Source: Lachnospiraceae bacterium (GTDB taxonomy: Bacteria > Bacillota > Clostridia > Lachnospirales > Lachnospiraceae). From it: a DNA stretch of 64,000 bases. How positions within the stretch are numbered: the first letter of the stretch is position 1; each line of letters starts with the position of its first letter. The position numbers and the translations under genes were made by a program. The notes below the pieces were generated by a model. It had not been told where the DNA came from and did not search any database. It saw nothing but the letters and a program-made list of their open reading frames with translations. This document shows, in pieces, positions 37,326 through 46,462 of the stretch. Location: contig SVEE01000002.1 in assembly GCA_015057525.1 (NCBI GenBank), forward strand, positions 336,261 to 400,260, read 5' to 3'.

Positions 37326-37715
37326 TTATTTCTTTTTAAATATAAACGTTGAAGTTTCTCCCGGCAACCCAACTTCATAGCTAAGCTCTTTACCGTCTAA
37401 TGTTGCAACTGCAAACACCAATCTATCTGATATATAAAATGTATATTCGTTTTCAGCTGTCTCAACCATGGTCATTTCAAAATCTGTTGTTCCATATGGC
37501 GTAACACATTTATAGTAGACTTCTGAACCATTTATAATATATGTTTCCATTGTTCCTGATTCTTCTATATCCGATTTATCCAGTACTGTTCCGTCATAAT
37601 GAATCTTTTTCACTAATACCCATTCGCCATCTATTGTTGTTTCTCCACATCCATTTAAAAACAAACAACCAAACATAAATAACATACACAATATAACTTT
37701 CTTAACTTTTATCAT
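37326..37715 (-). CDS. Small lipoprotein, lipocalin-like strand pattern
   Basis: 129 residues beginning MIKVKKVILCMLF; lipobox LNGC at Cys23. The rest (GEWVLVKKIHYDGTVLDK ... EYTFYISDRLVFA) repeats strands of the kind seen in lipocalin-like DUFs. GGAGG 7 nt before the ATG at 37715 decides the start; a longer frame to 37784 has no ribosome site. Same operon as the DUF3592 and ATPase genes. Function unknown. Confidence 0.7.
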   Translation of the reverse strand: MIKVKKVILCMLFMFGCLFLNGCGETTIDGEWVLVKKIHYDGTVLDKSDIEESGTMETYIINGSEVYYKCVTPYGTTDFEMTMVETAENEYTFYISDRLVFAVATLDGKELSYEVGLPGETSTFIFKKK

Positions 37716-37840
37716 ATCTTTCCTCCATCTTCTTATGATACATCCAGCTATCTTATCATAATTTTTCTCAATATAATCCCGCACCTTTTAAATATGGGAT
37801 ATGTATTCGTCCTTAAAATTATCTGGCATAATTCAATCTC

Positions 37841-38890
37841 CTATAATTCCTTCACATACCTGACATCACAGCAAAAATGTCCTGTATCTAATAATGGTTC
37901 CTTAATTCTTTCATAACCATTTTTTTCATAAAATCTTTGAGCCTGTATCATATTATCTAAGGTCTCAAGATAACACTTCTTGTAATATTTCTTTGCATAC
38001 TCCAGTGCAATACAAAGCAACTTATAAGCAACTCCCAAACCTCTTACTTCCGGAATTGAATACATTTTCTGTAATTCGCAGACATCTGATAATCCTTCAA
38101 GTTCTCCTATACCTACACCTGCGACAACTTTTCCCGAATCATCTACCGCTACCCAATAAGCGTTACCAGCCTTGTTATAAATATCAGAAAAACGACCTAA
38201 ATCTGGGTCAGCCCAAGCAGTACCCTCATGATTTCCGCCATACTCTATTAGGCATGAACGAATTATACTCTCCACCTGACTGTCATCTGCTTTTTCAATT
38301 AATCTAATGTTGTATAAACTATCTACATAATCTGGTTCAACATTATATACTTTGTCATATAACAGATTTTTAATTACGCTAAATTCCTCGCTATTTAATC
38401 CACCATCTGTAGTCATTATACGAAGAGGTATGGGATTTCTTCCAATAGATATAGAAGGCTGTACATACTGATAATTGTTGTAGTTAAAGCCATTTCTTTC
38501 ATAAAAGCTAATTCTATTTCTTGCTATATCATTATGTGGTAATTCTACCTCCAAACATATTCTGTCTGATATAATCTTGCGTATGTTCTGTAGCATTCGA
38601 GAACCAATACCAGAATTTCTAAATCTTGTGTCAACAGCAAAATGTTCAATGAAGGCTACTTCATCAAATTGCCACACAGCCATAAAGCCTTGTATTTCCT
38701 GAAAATCATCTGACTCTTCCACATATATATTATAACTGGGATTACTTAGAAGTGCCTTTTGTTCATCATAAGTTCTACGCTCATCAACAGGAAAACTATC
38801 TTCCATTATCTTATAAATTTTGTCAAAATCGTTTGTTTTTAATATATTAATCATATTTTTCCTATTAATCTTATAATTTGAATTTGTCAT
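37841..38890 (-). CDS. Tandem GNAT acetyltransferase
   Basis: 349 residues with two GNAT domains: residues about 14-160 (acetyl-CoA loop HFAVDTRFRNSGIGSRML) and about 190-349 (MYSIPEVRGLGVAYKLLC with NGYERI near the end). The second domain's loop reads R-G-L-G-V-A, close to the RxxGxG/A consensus. An internal ATG (Met13, MINILKT) could also be the start. Substrate unknown. It stands alone between 50- and 140-base gaps. Confidence 0.82.
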   Translation of the reverse strand: MTNSNYKINRKNMINILKTNDFDKIYKIMEDSFPVDERRTYDEQKALLSNPSYNIYVEESDDFQEIQGFMAVWQFDEVAFIEHFAVDTRFRNSGIGSRMLQNIRKIISDRICLEVELPHNDIARNRISFYERNGFNYNNYQYVQPSISIGRNPIPLRIMTTDGGLNSEEFSVIKNLLYDKVYNVEPDYVDSLYNIRLIEKADDSQVESIIRSCLIEYGGNHEGTAWADPDLGRFSDIYNKAGNAYWVAVDDSGKVVAGVGIGELEGLSDVCELQKMYSIPEVRGLGVAYKLLCIALEYAKKYYKKCYLETLDNMIQAQRFYEKNGYERIKEPLLDTGHFCCDVRYVKEL

Positions 38891-39032
38891 GTTAAATTAT
38901 AAAACAAATAATCATAACGAACAACCTTTAGAATACCTAAATATGTATAAATTGTAATTATCTAATATATTGACAAAATTAATATCCAGTATTAATATCA
39001 TTAAAAAGAAACGAAGTTTACTACCGTACAGC

Positions 39033-39557
39033 TTATTGCTCATGCGGCTTGCTCGTTTCTTTTTTTATTCTAACAAAATCATACAAATATAATTGTTCAT
39101 CTTTATCACAGCGAACAAGCATCCTTGCTTTATAAATATTATACCTAATCAAATCTCCACTTTCATCATAAATCGGAATACCAAATCTCGTATCATATCT
39201 ATACCATCCATTTTTTGCTTTGGATTTATGTTTATTATCATAATCTATTGATTCAATCTTGCTGTCCGCTATTTGTATTAATTCTATAACAGCAGATGCC
39301 ATATTGGCTTTTGCCTTTTCATTTGCTCCTCTTAATTTTTTTGTATCGACAGAATGTGCAAATTCATCTGGAAAATCTGTCCCAATGTACACTTTTTCTG
39401 CAGTTTCTATAATTTCAACACATTGACCGATATATTTTTTCAAACATTTCTCCACATCATCCCAATTAAGTAAACGACGGGATTTAAACATAATATCATT
39501 AATTAATACTATATTTTCCCCATCAACATCTTGAATGATTTTCACGGTTTTGTTCAT
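39033..39557 (-). CDS. Solitary phage/ICE-type polyvalent-protein domain (LPD3/PBECR-like)
   Basis: 174 residues. The C-terminal half (KNGWYRYDTRFGIPIYD ... RYNIYKARMLVRCDKDEQLYLYDFVRIKKE) matches the pattern I associate with LPD3/PBECR-type domains of large phage and integrative-element proteins, here as a stand-alone protein without the large MuF or helicase partner. The N-terminal half has a VYIGTDFPDEFAHS segment. No integrase, terminase or conjugation gene is nearby. Family assignment is from memory of the motif and not checked; function unknown. Confidence 0.55.
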   Translation of the reverse strand: MNKTVKIIQDVDGENIVLINDIMFKSRRLLNWDDVEKCLKKYIGQCVEIIETAEKVYIGTDFPDEFAHSVDTKKLRGANEKAKANMASAVIELIQIADSKIESIDYDNKHKSKAKNGWYRYDTRFGIPIYDESGDLIRYNIYKARMLVRCDKDEQLYLYDFVRIKKETSKPHEQ

Positions 39558-39616
39558 ACAACACCTCCATATTTAATTAATAAAAAACGATTTTCTGATT
39601 GAACAATCAAATAAAA

Positions 39617-39652
39617 AATTCAGATATACGACGAACGTCGTACATCTGAATT
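39617..39652 (-). terminator. Intrinsic terminator of the threonine aldolase gene
   Basis: Stem AATTCAGAT / ATCTGAATT with an inner TACGAC / GTCGTA stem (one mismatch between) spanning 39617-39652, followed on minus by a T-run (revcomp of 39611-39618). Confidence 0.8.
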
Positions 39653-39687
39653 GTAACATCTTAATATAATAATTTCAATAACAGGTA

Positions 39688-40713
39688 TCACAGCAACTCC
39701 CTAAGCTTTTCTATATCCTCAATTCTTGTAGACCAGCTTGTTGCAAATCTTACAACAGTATGGTTCTCATCATACTTTTCCCAAAAGCTAACCTTTACTT
39801 CTTCTCTTAATTTATCTAATTTTTCATCCTCCAGTATAACAAACTGTTGATTAGTAGGTGAATCTATAAAGAACCTGCATCCCTTCTCTACAAGCACCTT
39901 CTTTAACTCCTCTGCCATATCTATAGCATGTCTGCTAATGTCAAAGTACAAATCATCTGTAAACAATGTATCAAACTGCACGCCAATAAGCCTTCCTTTT
40001 GCAAGAAGAGCTCCATGCTGTTTAATCATTGTCATAAAATGTTTTGGAGTATTATTCTTGGTAAATACAACCGCTTCACCACACAGCGCCCCAACCTTAG
40101 TGCCACCAATATAAAACACGTCACAATATTTTGCTATGTCAGCCAAAGTCACATCTGTATCATGGCTCATAAGACCATATCCGAGTCTTGCCCCATCCAT
40201 ATAAAGTGGGATTTCATACTTATTGCATACTGCTGACAAGTTTTCTAACTCAGCCTTACTATATAATGTTCCGTATTCTGTTGGATGTGAAATATACACC
40301 ATACCAGGGAACACCATATGCTCATGGTTTTCGTCACTGTAGAAATTATCTAAATATTTCTCTAACTCATGATGTTTTATCTTTCCCTGTTCTTGTCCTA
40401 CAGTAAGAACCTTATGTCCTGTGTACTCAATAGCACCAGCCTCATGAGCACTTATGTGACCAGTATTTGCTGCCACGACAGCCTCATAGTCTGCAAGCAT
40501 AGTAGAAATAACTATGGAATTGGTTTGAGTTCCACCAGTAAGAAAATGTACGTCTGCCTGAGGGCATTTACAAGCAGCTTTAATTTTTTCCTTTGCACGT
40601 TCTGAGTATATATCATTTCCATATGTACTAAGTAGCTCATCATTTGTCTCTAAAAATCTATTTAATATAGCCGGATGTGCTCCGTTTGTATAATCACTTT
40701 CGAATGAAATCAT
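39688..40713 (-). CDS. ltaE: Low-specificity L-threonine aldolase
   Basis: 341-residue PLP enzyme of the aminotransferase fold; cleaves L-threonine/allo-threonine to glycine and acetaldehyde. Seen: FESDYTNGAHPAIL at the start, LTGGTQTNSIVIS, MDGARLGYGL (the Asp/Arg pocket) and the PLP lysine in YIGGTKVGAL. GGAGG 6 nt before the ATG at 40713 decides the start over an in-frame ATG at 40725. Monocistronic with its own terminator. Confidence 0.93.
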   Translation of the reverse strand: MISFESDYTNGAHPAILNRFLETNDELLSTYGNDIYSERAKEKIKAACKCPQADVHFLTGGTQTNSIVISTMLADYEAVVAANTGHISAHEAGAIEYTGHKVLTVGQEQGKIKHHELEKYLDNFYSDENHEHMVFPGMVYISHPTEYGTLYSKAELENLSAVCNKYEIPLYMDGARLGYGLMSHDTDVTLADIAKYCDVFYIGGTKVGALCGEAVVFTKNNTPKHFMTMIKQHGALLAKGRLIGVQFDTLFTDDLYFDISRHAIDMAEELKKVLVEKGCRFFIDSPTNQQFVILEDEKLDKLREEVKVSFWEKYDENHTVVRFATSWSTRIEDIEKLRELL

Positions 40714-40780
40714 GCTAACCTCCAATTATTCTTATTACATAGATAAATTATATCATTGTCCCCCATGTATTTACAATAAA

Positions 40781-40816
40781 AAGGATGAATCCATATATAA
40801 ATACGAATTCACCCTT
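40781..40816 (-). terminator. Intrinsic terminator after the anti-sigma candidate
   Basis: 11-bp stem (40781-40791 / 40805-40816, one G-U pair) 15 bases behind the stop at 40831, followed on minus by TTTTT. Confidence 0.78.
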
Positions 40817-40830
40817 AAACCTATTTCATA

Positions 40831-42021
40831 TTATTCCATAATTGTGTATTCTACACTTCCGCCGTTTATCTCTTCTTCGCTTATATTATAGTAAAATTTA
40901 ATTTCTGTTATCTCTTCATTTGCCACTGTCCAACGAATTCTATATCCATTTCCTGTATCATCTATCACCATATAATAACAGAAATCTGTTTGTATCTGAT
41001 CCATAAATGAATTAAATCCACTATATATTTTAACCTCATCAGCATTTAGATTAAGTTTATCCTCAATAAATGCAACTACTATATCTTTACCCTGTGGCAC
41101 TTTAGCCAATGCTTCTTCATAACTAAGGATTGTATCAGGTGCTGTAACATAGCCATTATGATTGATTGTTATCAGCTGACCATTATCTCCACATATAATA
41201 AGATGATATCCTTCACTTACGGGACCATTCTTTTCAAATATGACATCGTATACAACCTGATAGTCGGGATAATTAACTTCCATCACTTCTCCCTCATTCT
41301 GAGTTACAGAGAACTCCCAGCTATCATCTATGTCCACATCAAAATACTTCTTAATCATTTCCTTTGAAAAATCAAAGGTTTCATTTACGTCCATACTGTT
41401 TGATGAACTTTCTACTTCTGGTTGTTCTTGGTTTGTCTCCGTAATATCATTTTCCGTGATACTAGCTTCTGTTGTATATTCCTCTGATGCAATATCCATG
41501 GTATATCTGGTCTTTTCGTCGTAATCAATCAACTGAAGAAGCTGTTCATCTGACATCTCATCTTTTGGCAAATGAACTCTTCCATCTTCCTTTACAACAG
41601 CTAACTCTCCATCACTAATATCTGCTACATTTTCTACAATCGCGATAGTTTTTTCTGGAAATCTCCCATTTTTATACTCTTCTTGCAGAATCAATATACG
41701 TTCAACTTCACTTTCTGTAAAATCTCTAGTATAGATATCAGCATCAGCTCCTAATATATTCAACTCCATATAATCATTCTTCTCTTTATCAGACATGTTT
41801 TTCAATCGTTCATCCACAGCAGATATAGCAGCATGAACTCCTACACCACTAACACATATGCACACAAATGCAATACATGCAGCCAAAAGCTTTGAATATC
41901 TAAATAAATTATCAGATGTTCGTCTTCCTTTTTTACAGTTTTCTAATATATTCATCTTCATCTCTTCTGACATAGTCAGATTAGAAATGATTGGATTATT
42001 AATTCTATCATTATGACTCAT
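40831..42021 (-). CDS. Membrane protein co-encoded with ECF sigma factor, putative anti-sigma factor
   Basis: 396 residues: about 45 cytosolic N-terminal residues (short helices, ENCKKGRRTSDNL), one transmembrane helix (about 46-68), and a long extracytoplasmic part: an acidic region, a Thr/Glu linker and a C-terminal domain with a PepSY-like repeat pattern (YEEALAKVPQGKDIVVAFIEDKL). It follows the sigma gene by 16 bases, the usual anti-sigma arrangement. No zinc-binding HxxxCxxC motif is present. Anti-sigma function is inferred from topology and position. Confidence 0.65.
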   Translation of the reverse strand: MSHNDRINNPIISNLTMSEEMKMNILENCKKGRRTSDNLFRYSKLLAACIAFVCICVSGVGVHAAISAVDERLKNMSDKEKNDYMELNILGADADIYTRDFTESEVERILILQEEYKNGRFPEKTIAIVENVADISDGELAVVKEDGRVHLPKDEMSDEQLLQLIDYDEKTRYTMDIASEEYTTEASITENDITETNQEQPEVESSSNSMDVNETFDFSKEMIKKYFDVDIDDSWEFSVTQNEGEVMEVNYPDYQVVYDVIFEKNGPVSEGYHLIICGDNGQLITINHNGYVTAPDTILSYEEALAKVPQGKDIVVAFIEDKLNLNADEVKIYSGFNSFMDQIQTDFCYYMVIDDTGNGYRIRWTVANEEITEIKFYYNISEEEINGGSVEYTIME

Positions 42022-42037
42022 AATAAGTCCTCCTTGT

Positions 42038-42520
42038 TTAAAGTATTTCCTTCAGTTTTTTTCTGGCTCTTTCTAATCTCTTCTTACATGCAGATTCAGA
42101 AATATTGAGTATCTGTGCTGTTTCTTTTATAGAATAACCTTCTATGTAATACAGAATCACAACACTCCTTAGCTTATAATCAAGCTCCCATATCTCCTCT
42201 AACTGAGCTTTGTGATATGACGTAGCTTCCTTAGAATCCACAAGCAGTTCTTCCACCTCATCCAAAGGAAGAAAGCTATGTTTCTTATGGAATCTCAAAA
42301 AATCCTTACATTTATTTTGAGCCACCTTAATCAGCCACGCTTTCTTATGCACCTCTGAAGTAAATTCTGGATGCTTTCTCATGTATTGAATAAATGTTTC
42401 CTGAATTACATCTCCAACATCCTGTTCATTCTTCAATATCAGAAAACATATTCGAAACAGAAAATCACTATATTCAAGTATTGTTTTTTCTAAATCTTCG
42501 TTTCTTGTTTTGTTACTCAT
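42038..42520 (-). CDS. ECF-type RNA polymerase sigma factor
   Basis: 160-residue group 4 sigma factor: region 2 (DFLFRICFLILKNEQDVGDVIQETFIQYM) and region 4 with helix-turn-helix (LRSVVILYYIEGYSIKETAQILNISESACKKRLERARKKL). No region 1.1 or 3. AAGGAG lies 8 nt before the ATG. A candidate self-recognised promoter lies at 42577-42603. Stimulus unknown. Confidence 0.93.
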   Translation of the reverse strand: MSNKTRNEDLEKTILEYSDFLFRICFLILKNEQDVGDVIQETFIQYMRKHPEFTSEVHKKAWLIKVAQNKCKDFLRFHKKHSFLPLDEVEELLVDSKEATSYHKAQLEEIWELDYKLRSVVILYYIEGYSIKETAQILNISESACKKRLERARKKLKEIL

Positions 42521-42576
42521 TATATTCTCCTTCGCCTTATATGAAGTGTTCTACATGTATTGCCCTTCATAAATAA

Positions 42577-42603
42577 CACGATAATACTATCAAAAAGGTG
42601 ACA
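42577..42603 (-). promoter_or_regulatory. Candidate ECF promoter of the sigma gene
   Basis: Minus strand: TGTCACC (42597-42603), 16 bases, CGTG (42577-42580). The layout (a -35 box with ACC followed by T-rich spacer, and CGT at -10) is that of autoregulated ECF sigma promoters such as those of SigW or SigM. No sigma-A pair fits here better. Confidence 0.5.
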
Positions 42604-42634
42604 ACTTAATTAATATTTTTATTATAACATAAAA

Positions 42635-42658
42635 AATGCCTACACAAGTGCAGGCATT
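42635..42658 (-). terminator. Intrinsic terminator after the GNAT gene
   Basis: Stem AATGCCT / AGGCATT (42635-42641, 42652-42658) with an inner CAC / GTG pair, followed on minus by TTTTTT. Confidence 0.8.
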
Positions 42659-42675
42659 CATAACATTATTTTGAT

Positions 42676-43146
42676 TTACAAAATCTTCTCCATTCCAACC
42701 TTCTGTGGCACCAATCCACAGTGCTCATAGAACTTCATGGCGCTTTCGTTACAGGACCATACATTCAAAGTTATATTGTAGCAGTTCTCGGATTTAGCAT
42801 ATTCTACCACATATTCATACAATGCTTTTCCAATATGCATACCCCTTTTTTCCTCGTCTACACATAAATCATCTATGTATAAGGTTTTTATATCTGTAAG
42901 TATATTGTTGTTAATGTACTGTTGAAACACACAAAATGCATAGCCAAGAACTTCCTCATTATCGTCTACCGCTACAAATATGGGCTTATTGTTATCCTCT
43001 ATAATTTCTTCCAACTCTTCATCAGTATATTTTTTTACATTTGCCTTAAATAAATCCGGTCTGCCATTGTGGTGTACCATCAGCACCTGATTAAGCAACT
43101 TATTTATACCTTGCATATCTGAAATTAATGCTCTTCTAATATTCAT
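42676..43146 (-). CDS. GNAT family N-acetyltransferase
   Basis: 156 residues with the GNAT core: DDLCVDEEKRGMHIGKALYEYVVEYA (acetyl-CoA loop RGMHIG) and NVWSCNESAMKFYEHCGL. Resembles RimI/PhnO-like small acetyltransferases. It follows crcB by 10 bases, in the same operon, and ends at a terminator. Substrate unknown. Confidence 0.88.
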   Translation of the reverse strand: MNIRRALISDMQGINKLLNQVLMVHHNGRPDLFKANVKKYTDEELEEIIEDNNKPIFVAVDDNEEVLGYAFCVFQQYINNNILTDIKTLYIDDLCVDEEKRGMHIGKALYEYVVEYAKSENCYNITLNVWSCNESAMKFYEHCGLVPQKVGMEKIL

Positions 43147-43156
43147 ATATTCCTCC

Positions 43157-43522
43157 TCATTTGCTCAAATATTCTACTGCAAATATAACACTTACACCAA
43201 TTATCACACTTAAAAGCATATATGCTAGTGCCACAAGAGCATTTCCATTTTTAATTAAATCTGTAGTCTCTAACGCAAAAGTAGAAAATGTAGTAAATCC
43301 ACCACAAACTCCAACTTTAAGAAACAAAACAAGCTGTGGTGTTATAGTATTATTCTTAGTTTCAACAACTGTTATAATTCCAATCACTATACATCCCAAT
43401 ATGTTAATTATAAAAGTCTTTATCGGAAAAACTGTCGTTTCACTCACAGGAAGCAAACTAATTAAGTATCTGCAAACAGCTCCTACAAATCCACCTAAAC
43501 CAACAGCTATAAAATTTAGCAT
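43157..43522 (-). CDS. crcB: Fluoride channel CrcB/Fluc
   Basis: 121-residue, four-helix Fluc fluoride exporter subunit: GGFVGAVCRYLIS, FIINILGCIVIG, VCGGFTTFSTFALET (Phe box and central Na+ motif) all present. GGAGG 8 nt before the ATG at 43522 sets this start; the longer frame to 43546 overlaps the ribosome site. Only one copy is seen, so it probably forms a homodimer. I found no fluoride riboswitch ahead of it or of the upstream VOC gene. Confidence 0.93.
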   Translation of the reverse strand: MLNFIAVGLGGFVGAVCRYLISLLPVSETTVFPIKTFIINILGCIVIGIITVVETKNNTITPQLVLFLKVGVCGGFTTFSTFALETTDLIKNGNALVALAYMLLSVIIGVSVIFAVEYLSK

Positions 43523-43555
43523 TTTGTTATCCTCCGTTAAATTCAAAATATGACA

Positions 43556-43918
43556 TTACATAGGCGTTCCCACCTCAATCAAATTACCATCCAAATCATA
43601 AAATCTAACAACTTTTTGTCCCCAGCTATGAGTCATAAGTTTGTTCACATATTGAATTTTGGGATATAACCTCTCTAATTTTTCAACAAATACCTCTATG
43701 TCCCTTTCCTCAAAATAAAGCTCACAGGAATTATTTTCTGGAATAATATCTTTCCCAAGAAATGTTTTCCATATTTTTTCATCTTGGAGTACAAGACCTT
43801 CTGTCAAAATCATATTGCCATCATTGTCAAGAACCATATCCAAACCAAAAAGATCATGATAAAACTTTTTTGATTTCTCAATATCCTTTACAACAATCAA
43901 GATATTTCTTAATTTCAT
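43556..43918 (-). CDS. VOC (glyoxalase/bleomycin resistance) family protein
   Basis: 120 residues of the vicinal oxygen chelate fold: KDIEKSKKFYHDLFGLDMVLD and FYDLDGNLIEVG, the latter with the metal-binding Glu at the C-terminus. Two beta-alpha-beta-beta-beta modules make one subunit. Substrate unknown. First gene of a probable VOC-crcB-GNAT unit. Confidence 0.88.
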   Translation of the reverse strand: MKLRNILIVVKDIEKSKKFYHDLFGLDMVLDNDGNMILTEGLVLQDEKIWKTFLGKDIIPENNSCELYFEERDIEVFVEKLERLYPKIQYVNKLMTHSWGQKVVRFYDLDGNLIEVGTPM

Positions 43919-43976
43919 TGTACATTATCCTCCATAAACACCATAGTTTTTTCAGCATCCACCATTTGAGACCTAT

Positions 43977-45185
43977 TTATATTTTACCTAATCTCATTTT
44001 AAAATCCTTGTATCCAAAGTCGGTAAGTCGTTCCAACTCACCATTATCGGTTCTTCTCCATATATTCGGCAAAGGCATTCCATTAAATGTATTATTTTTG
44101 CAGGTTGAATAAATTGCCATATCACCAAAAAGAAGAATATCACCAACCCTCAATTCTTCCTCAAAGCTGTAATCTCCAATGACATCTCCTGCAAGGCAGG
44201 TTGGACCTGCCAGACGAAAAATATATTTTTGTTTACCTTCCTTTTCACCATATAATGGTGGTGTGTATGGCATTTCAATAACATCTGGCATATGACATGC
44301 AGCACTTGCGTCCAATATGGCGATTTTAACTTCTCCATTTTGAATAATATCAAGCACACGACTTGCGAGGTATCCGGCATTGAGGGCAACTGCTTCACCG
44401 GGTTCAAGATATACCTCAACCCTCCACTTATTTTGCGCATATAATATTATTTCTTCCAAACGACTAATATCATAATCTTCTCTAGTAATGTGATGACCGC
44501 CACCCATATTGAGCCATTTCATCTTAGATATAACATCACCAAATTTTTCTTCCACTGATTTTAAAGTTATCTCAAGAGCATCTGCATTCTGCTCACACAA
44601 GGTATGAAAATGTAAACCATCCAGCAGAGAAACAAGTTCCTCCGTCATTTGTTCATCCCATATCTGCCTTGTTGTGCCTAGACGACTCCCTGCCGCACAA
44701 GGATCATATATTTCATGACCATCTTGAGTAGAACATTCAGGATTAATGCGAAGCCCAAGACTTTTTCCTGCCTGTTTCGCTCTACTACCAAACCGTTTTA
44801 ACTGATATGGTGAATTAAAAACAATATGATCTACATATTTTAAAAGTTCTTCAAATTCATCATCTCTATATGCCCCACAAAACACATGAACTTCCTTTTC
44901 CGACATTTCCTCCGCTCCAAGTCTTGCTTCAAACAAACCACTTGCTTCTGTCCCCGAAATATACTGAGCTAAAACAGGATATAAATCATAATTTGAAAAT
45001 GCCTTTTGAGCTAGTAAAATTTTACATCCAGTATTTTTAATAACCGATGCAAGAATTTCACCATTCCTATGCAGCTGTTTTTCGTCTATAACATAACATG
45101 GTGTTGGCAAAGTATTAAAAATTTCTTCTGGTCTTTTCCCATCTAGCATTCTAAATGCAGGACGAGAATCTATTATCCTCTCCAT
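43977..45185 (-). CDS. nspC: Carboxynorspermidine/carboxyspermidine decarboxylase
   Basis: 402-residue fold-III PLP decarboxylase. Seen: TPCYVIDEKQLHRN, the PLP lysine in ILLAQKAFSNY, GLRINPECST, the MGGGHHIT phosphate loop and EPGEAVALNAGY; the C-terminal active-site Cys lies in AGPTCLAGDVIGDY. Decarboxylates carboxyspermidine (or carboxynorspermidine) to the free polyamine. Last gene of the operon; its ATG shares a base with the stop of the dehydrogenase (TAATG), so translation is coupled. Confidence 0.92.
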   Translation of the reverse strand: MERIIDSRPAFRMLDGKRPEEIFNTLPTPCYVIDEKQLHRNGEILASVIKNTGCKILLAQKAFSNYDLYPVLAQYISGTEASGLFEARLGAEEMSEKEVHVFCGAYRDDEFEELLKYVDHIVFNSPYQLKRFGSRAKQAGKSLGLRINPECSTQDGHEIYDPCAAGSRLGTTRQIWDEQMTEELVSLLDGLHFHTLCEQNADALEITLKSVEEKFGDVISKMKWLNMGGGHHITREDYDISRLEEIILYAQNKWRVEVYLEPGEAVALNAGYLASRVLDIIQNGEVKIAILDASAACHMPDVIEMPYTPPLYGEKEGKQKYIFRLAGPTCLAGDVIGDYSFEEELRVGDILLFGDMAIYSTCKNNTFNGMPLPNIWRRTDNGELERLTDFGYKDFKMRLGKI

Positions 45186-46444
45186 TAATTCACCAATGCC
45201 GGATTATGGCTTTCTTTTCTTGGAAGACCATACTTATCAAGGGCATCAAGAAATGGATCCGGATCAAATTCCTCTACAGTGTAAACTCCAGCTTTATTCC
45301 ACTTGCCTGTCAGAAGCATCAAGGCACCACACATGGCTGGAACGCCTGTTGTATAGCTGATTGCCTGGCTTTCAACCTCTTTATAGCACTCCTGATGGTC
45401 ACATATATTATATATATAATAGGTTTTATCCTTACCATCTTTTTTACCTGTAAAAATACAGCCAATATTTGTTTTTCCATGAGTGCGAGATCCAAGGCTT
45501 GCTGGATCAGGCAACAACTCCTTCAAAAACTTAATCGGTACGATTTCCCTACCCTCAAAATTAATTGGTGTTGTAGAAAGCATACCTACATTTTCAAGAC
45601 ATTTCATGTGAGTAAGATAGCTTTGACCAAATGTCATAAAGAAACGAATTCTTTTTACCTCTGGAATATTTTGTGCTAAGGATTCTATTTCTTCATGGTG
45701 AAGTAAATACATATCCTTCATACCAACACCATCAAAATCATATTCACGCTTTATGCTCATTGCAGGTATCTCTACCCAATGACCATTCTCCCAATAACTT
45801 CCCGGAGCGGAAACTTCTCGCAAATTTACTTCAGGATTAAAATTTGTTGCAAATGGATAACCATGGTCACCACCATTACAATCCAAAATATCTATAGTGT
45901 CAATAAAATCAAACTCATGCTTTTTAGCATAAGCACAATAGGCCTGCGTAACACCAGGGTCAAAACCACAGCCTAAAAGTGCAGTAAGCCCTGCCTTTTC
46001 AAATATTTCACGATAAGCCCACTGCCAGCTATAGTCAAAATACGCTGAGAAGCCTTTTTCCTCACAACGCTTTTCGTAGATTTCACGCCACTTTGGGTCA
46101 TCTGTGTCTTCAGGCTCGTAATTTGCTGTATCCATATAGTTCACACCACATGCTAAACATGCATCCATAATTGTAAGATCCTGATATGGAAGAGCAATAT
46201 TCATAACAAGCTCTGGTTTATATTCGTTAATTAGATTGATTACCTGCTGAACATCATCTGCATCAACCTGTGCAGTTGTAATTTTTGTTGCAGTTTTTCC
46301 TTCAAGTTCAGCAGCAAGCTTTTCGCACTTTGATTTTGTTCTGCTGGCAATACACAACTCTGTAAACACATCACTAACCTGACAACATTTTCTTATTGCA
46401 ACGGATGCAACTCCACCACATCCGATTACTAAAACTCTACTCAT
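45185..46444 (-). CDS. Carboxynorspermidine/carboxyspermidine dehydrogenase (saccharopine dehydrogenase family)
   Basis: 419 residues: N-terminal Rossmann fold VLVIGCGGVASVAIRKC, then DTANYEPEDT, LLGCGFDPGVTQAYCAYA and DCNGGDHGYPFATNFNP. Reductively condenses putrescine (or diaminopropane) with aspartate semialdehyde to carboxyspermidine or carboxynorspermidine. The pairing with the decarboxylase is decisive. With SpeA and SpeB supplying putrescine, carboxyspermidine is the more likely product. Confidence 0.92.
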   Translation of the reverse strand: MSRVLVIGCGGVASVAIRKCCQVSDVFTELCIASRTKSKCEKLAAELEGKTATKITTAQVDADDVQQVINLINEYKPELVMNIALPYQDLTIMDACLACGVNYMDTANYEPEDTDDPKWREIYEKRCEEKGFSAYFDYSWQWAYREIFEKAGLTALLGCGFDPGVTQAYCAYAKKHEFDFIDTIDILDCNGGDHGYPFATNFNPEVNLREVSAPGSYWENGHWVEIPAMSIKREYDFDGVGMKDMYLLHHEEIESLAQNIPEVKRIRFFMTFGQSYLTHMKCLENVGMLSTTPINFEGREIVPIKFLKELLPDPASLGSRTHGKTNIGCIFTGKKDGKDKTYYIYNICDHQECYKEVESQAISYTTGVPAMCGALMLLTGKWNKAGVYTVEEFDPDPFLDALDKYGLPRKESHNPALVN

Positions 46445-46462
46445 TTCTTTTATCTCCTTTAA

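Noticed and set aside
43523..43976. Fluoride riboswitch ahead of crcB or the VOC gene
   Set aside because: No GC-rich pseudoknot-forming leader; the gaps are only 10-60 bases and AT-rich.
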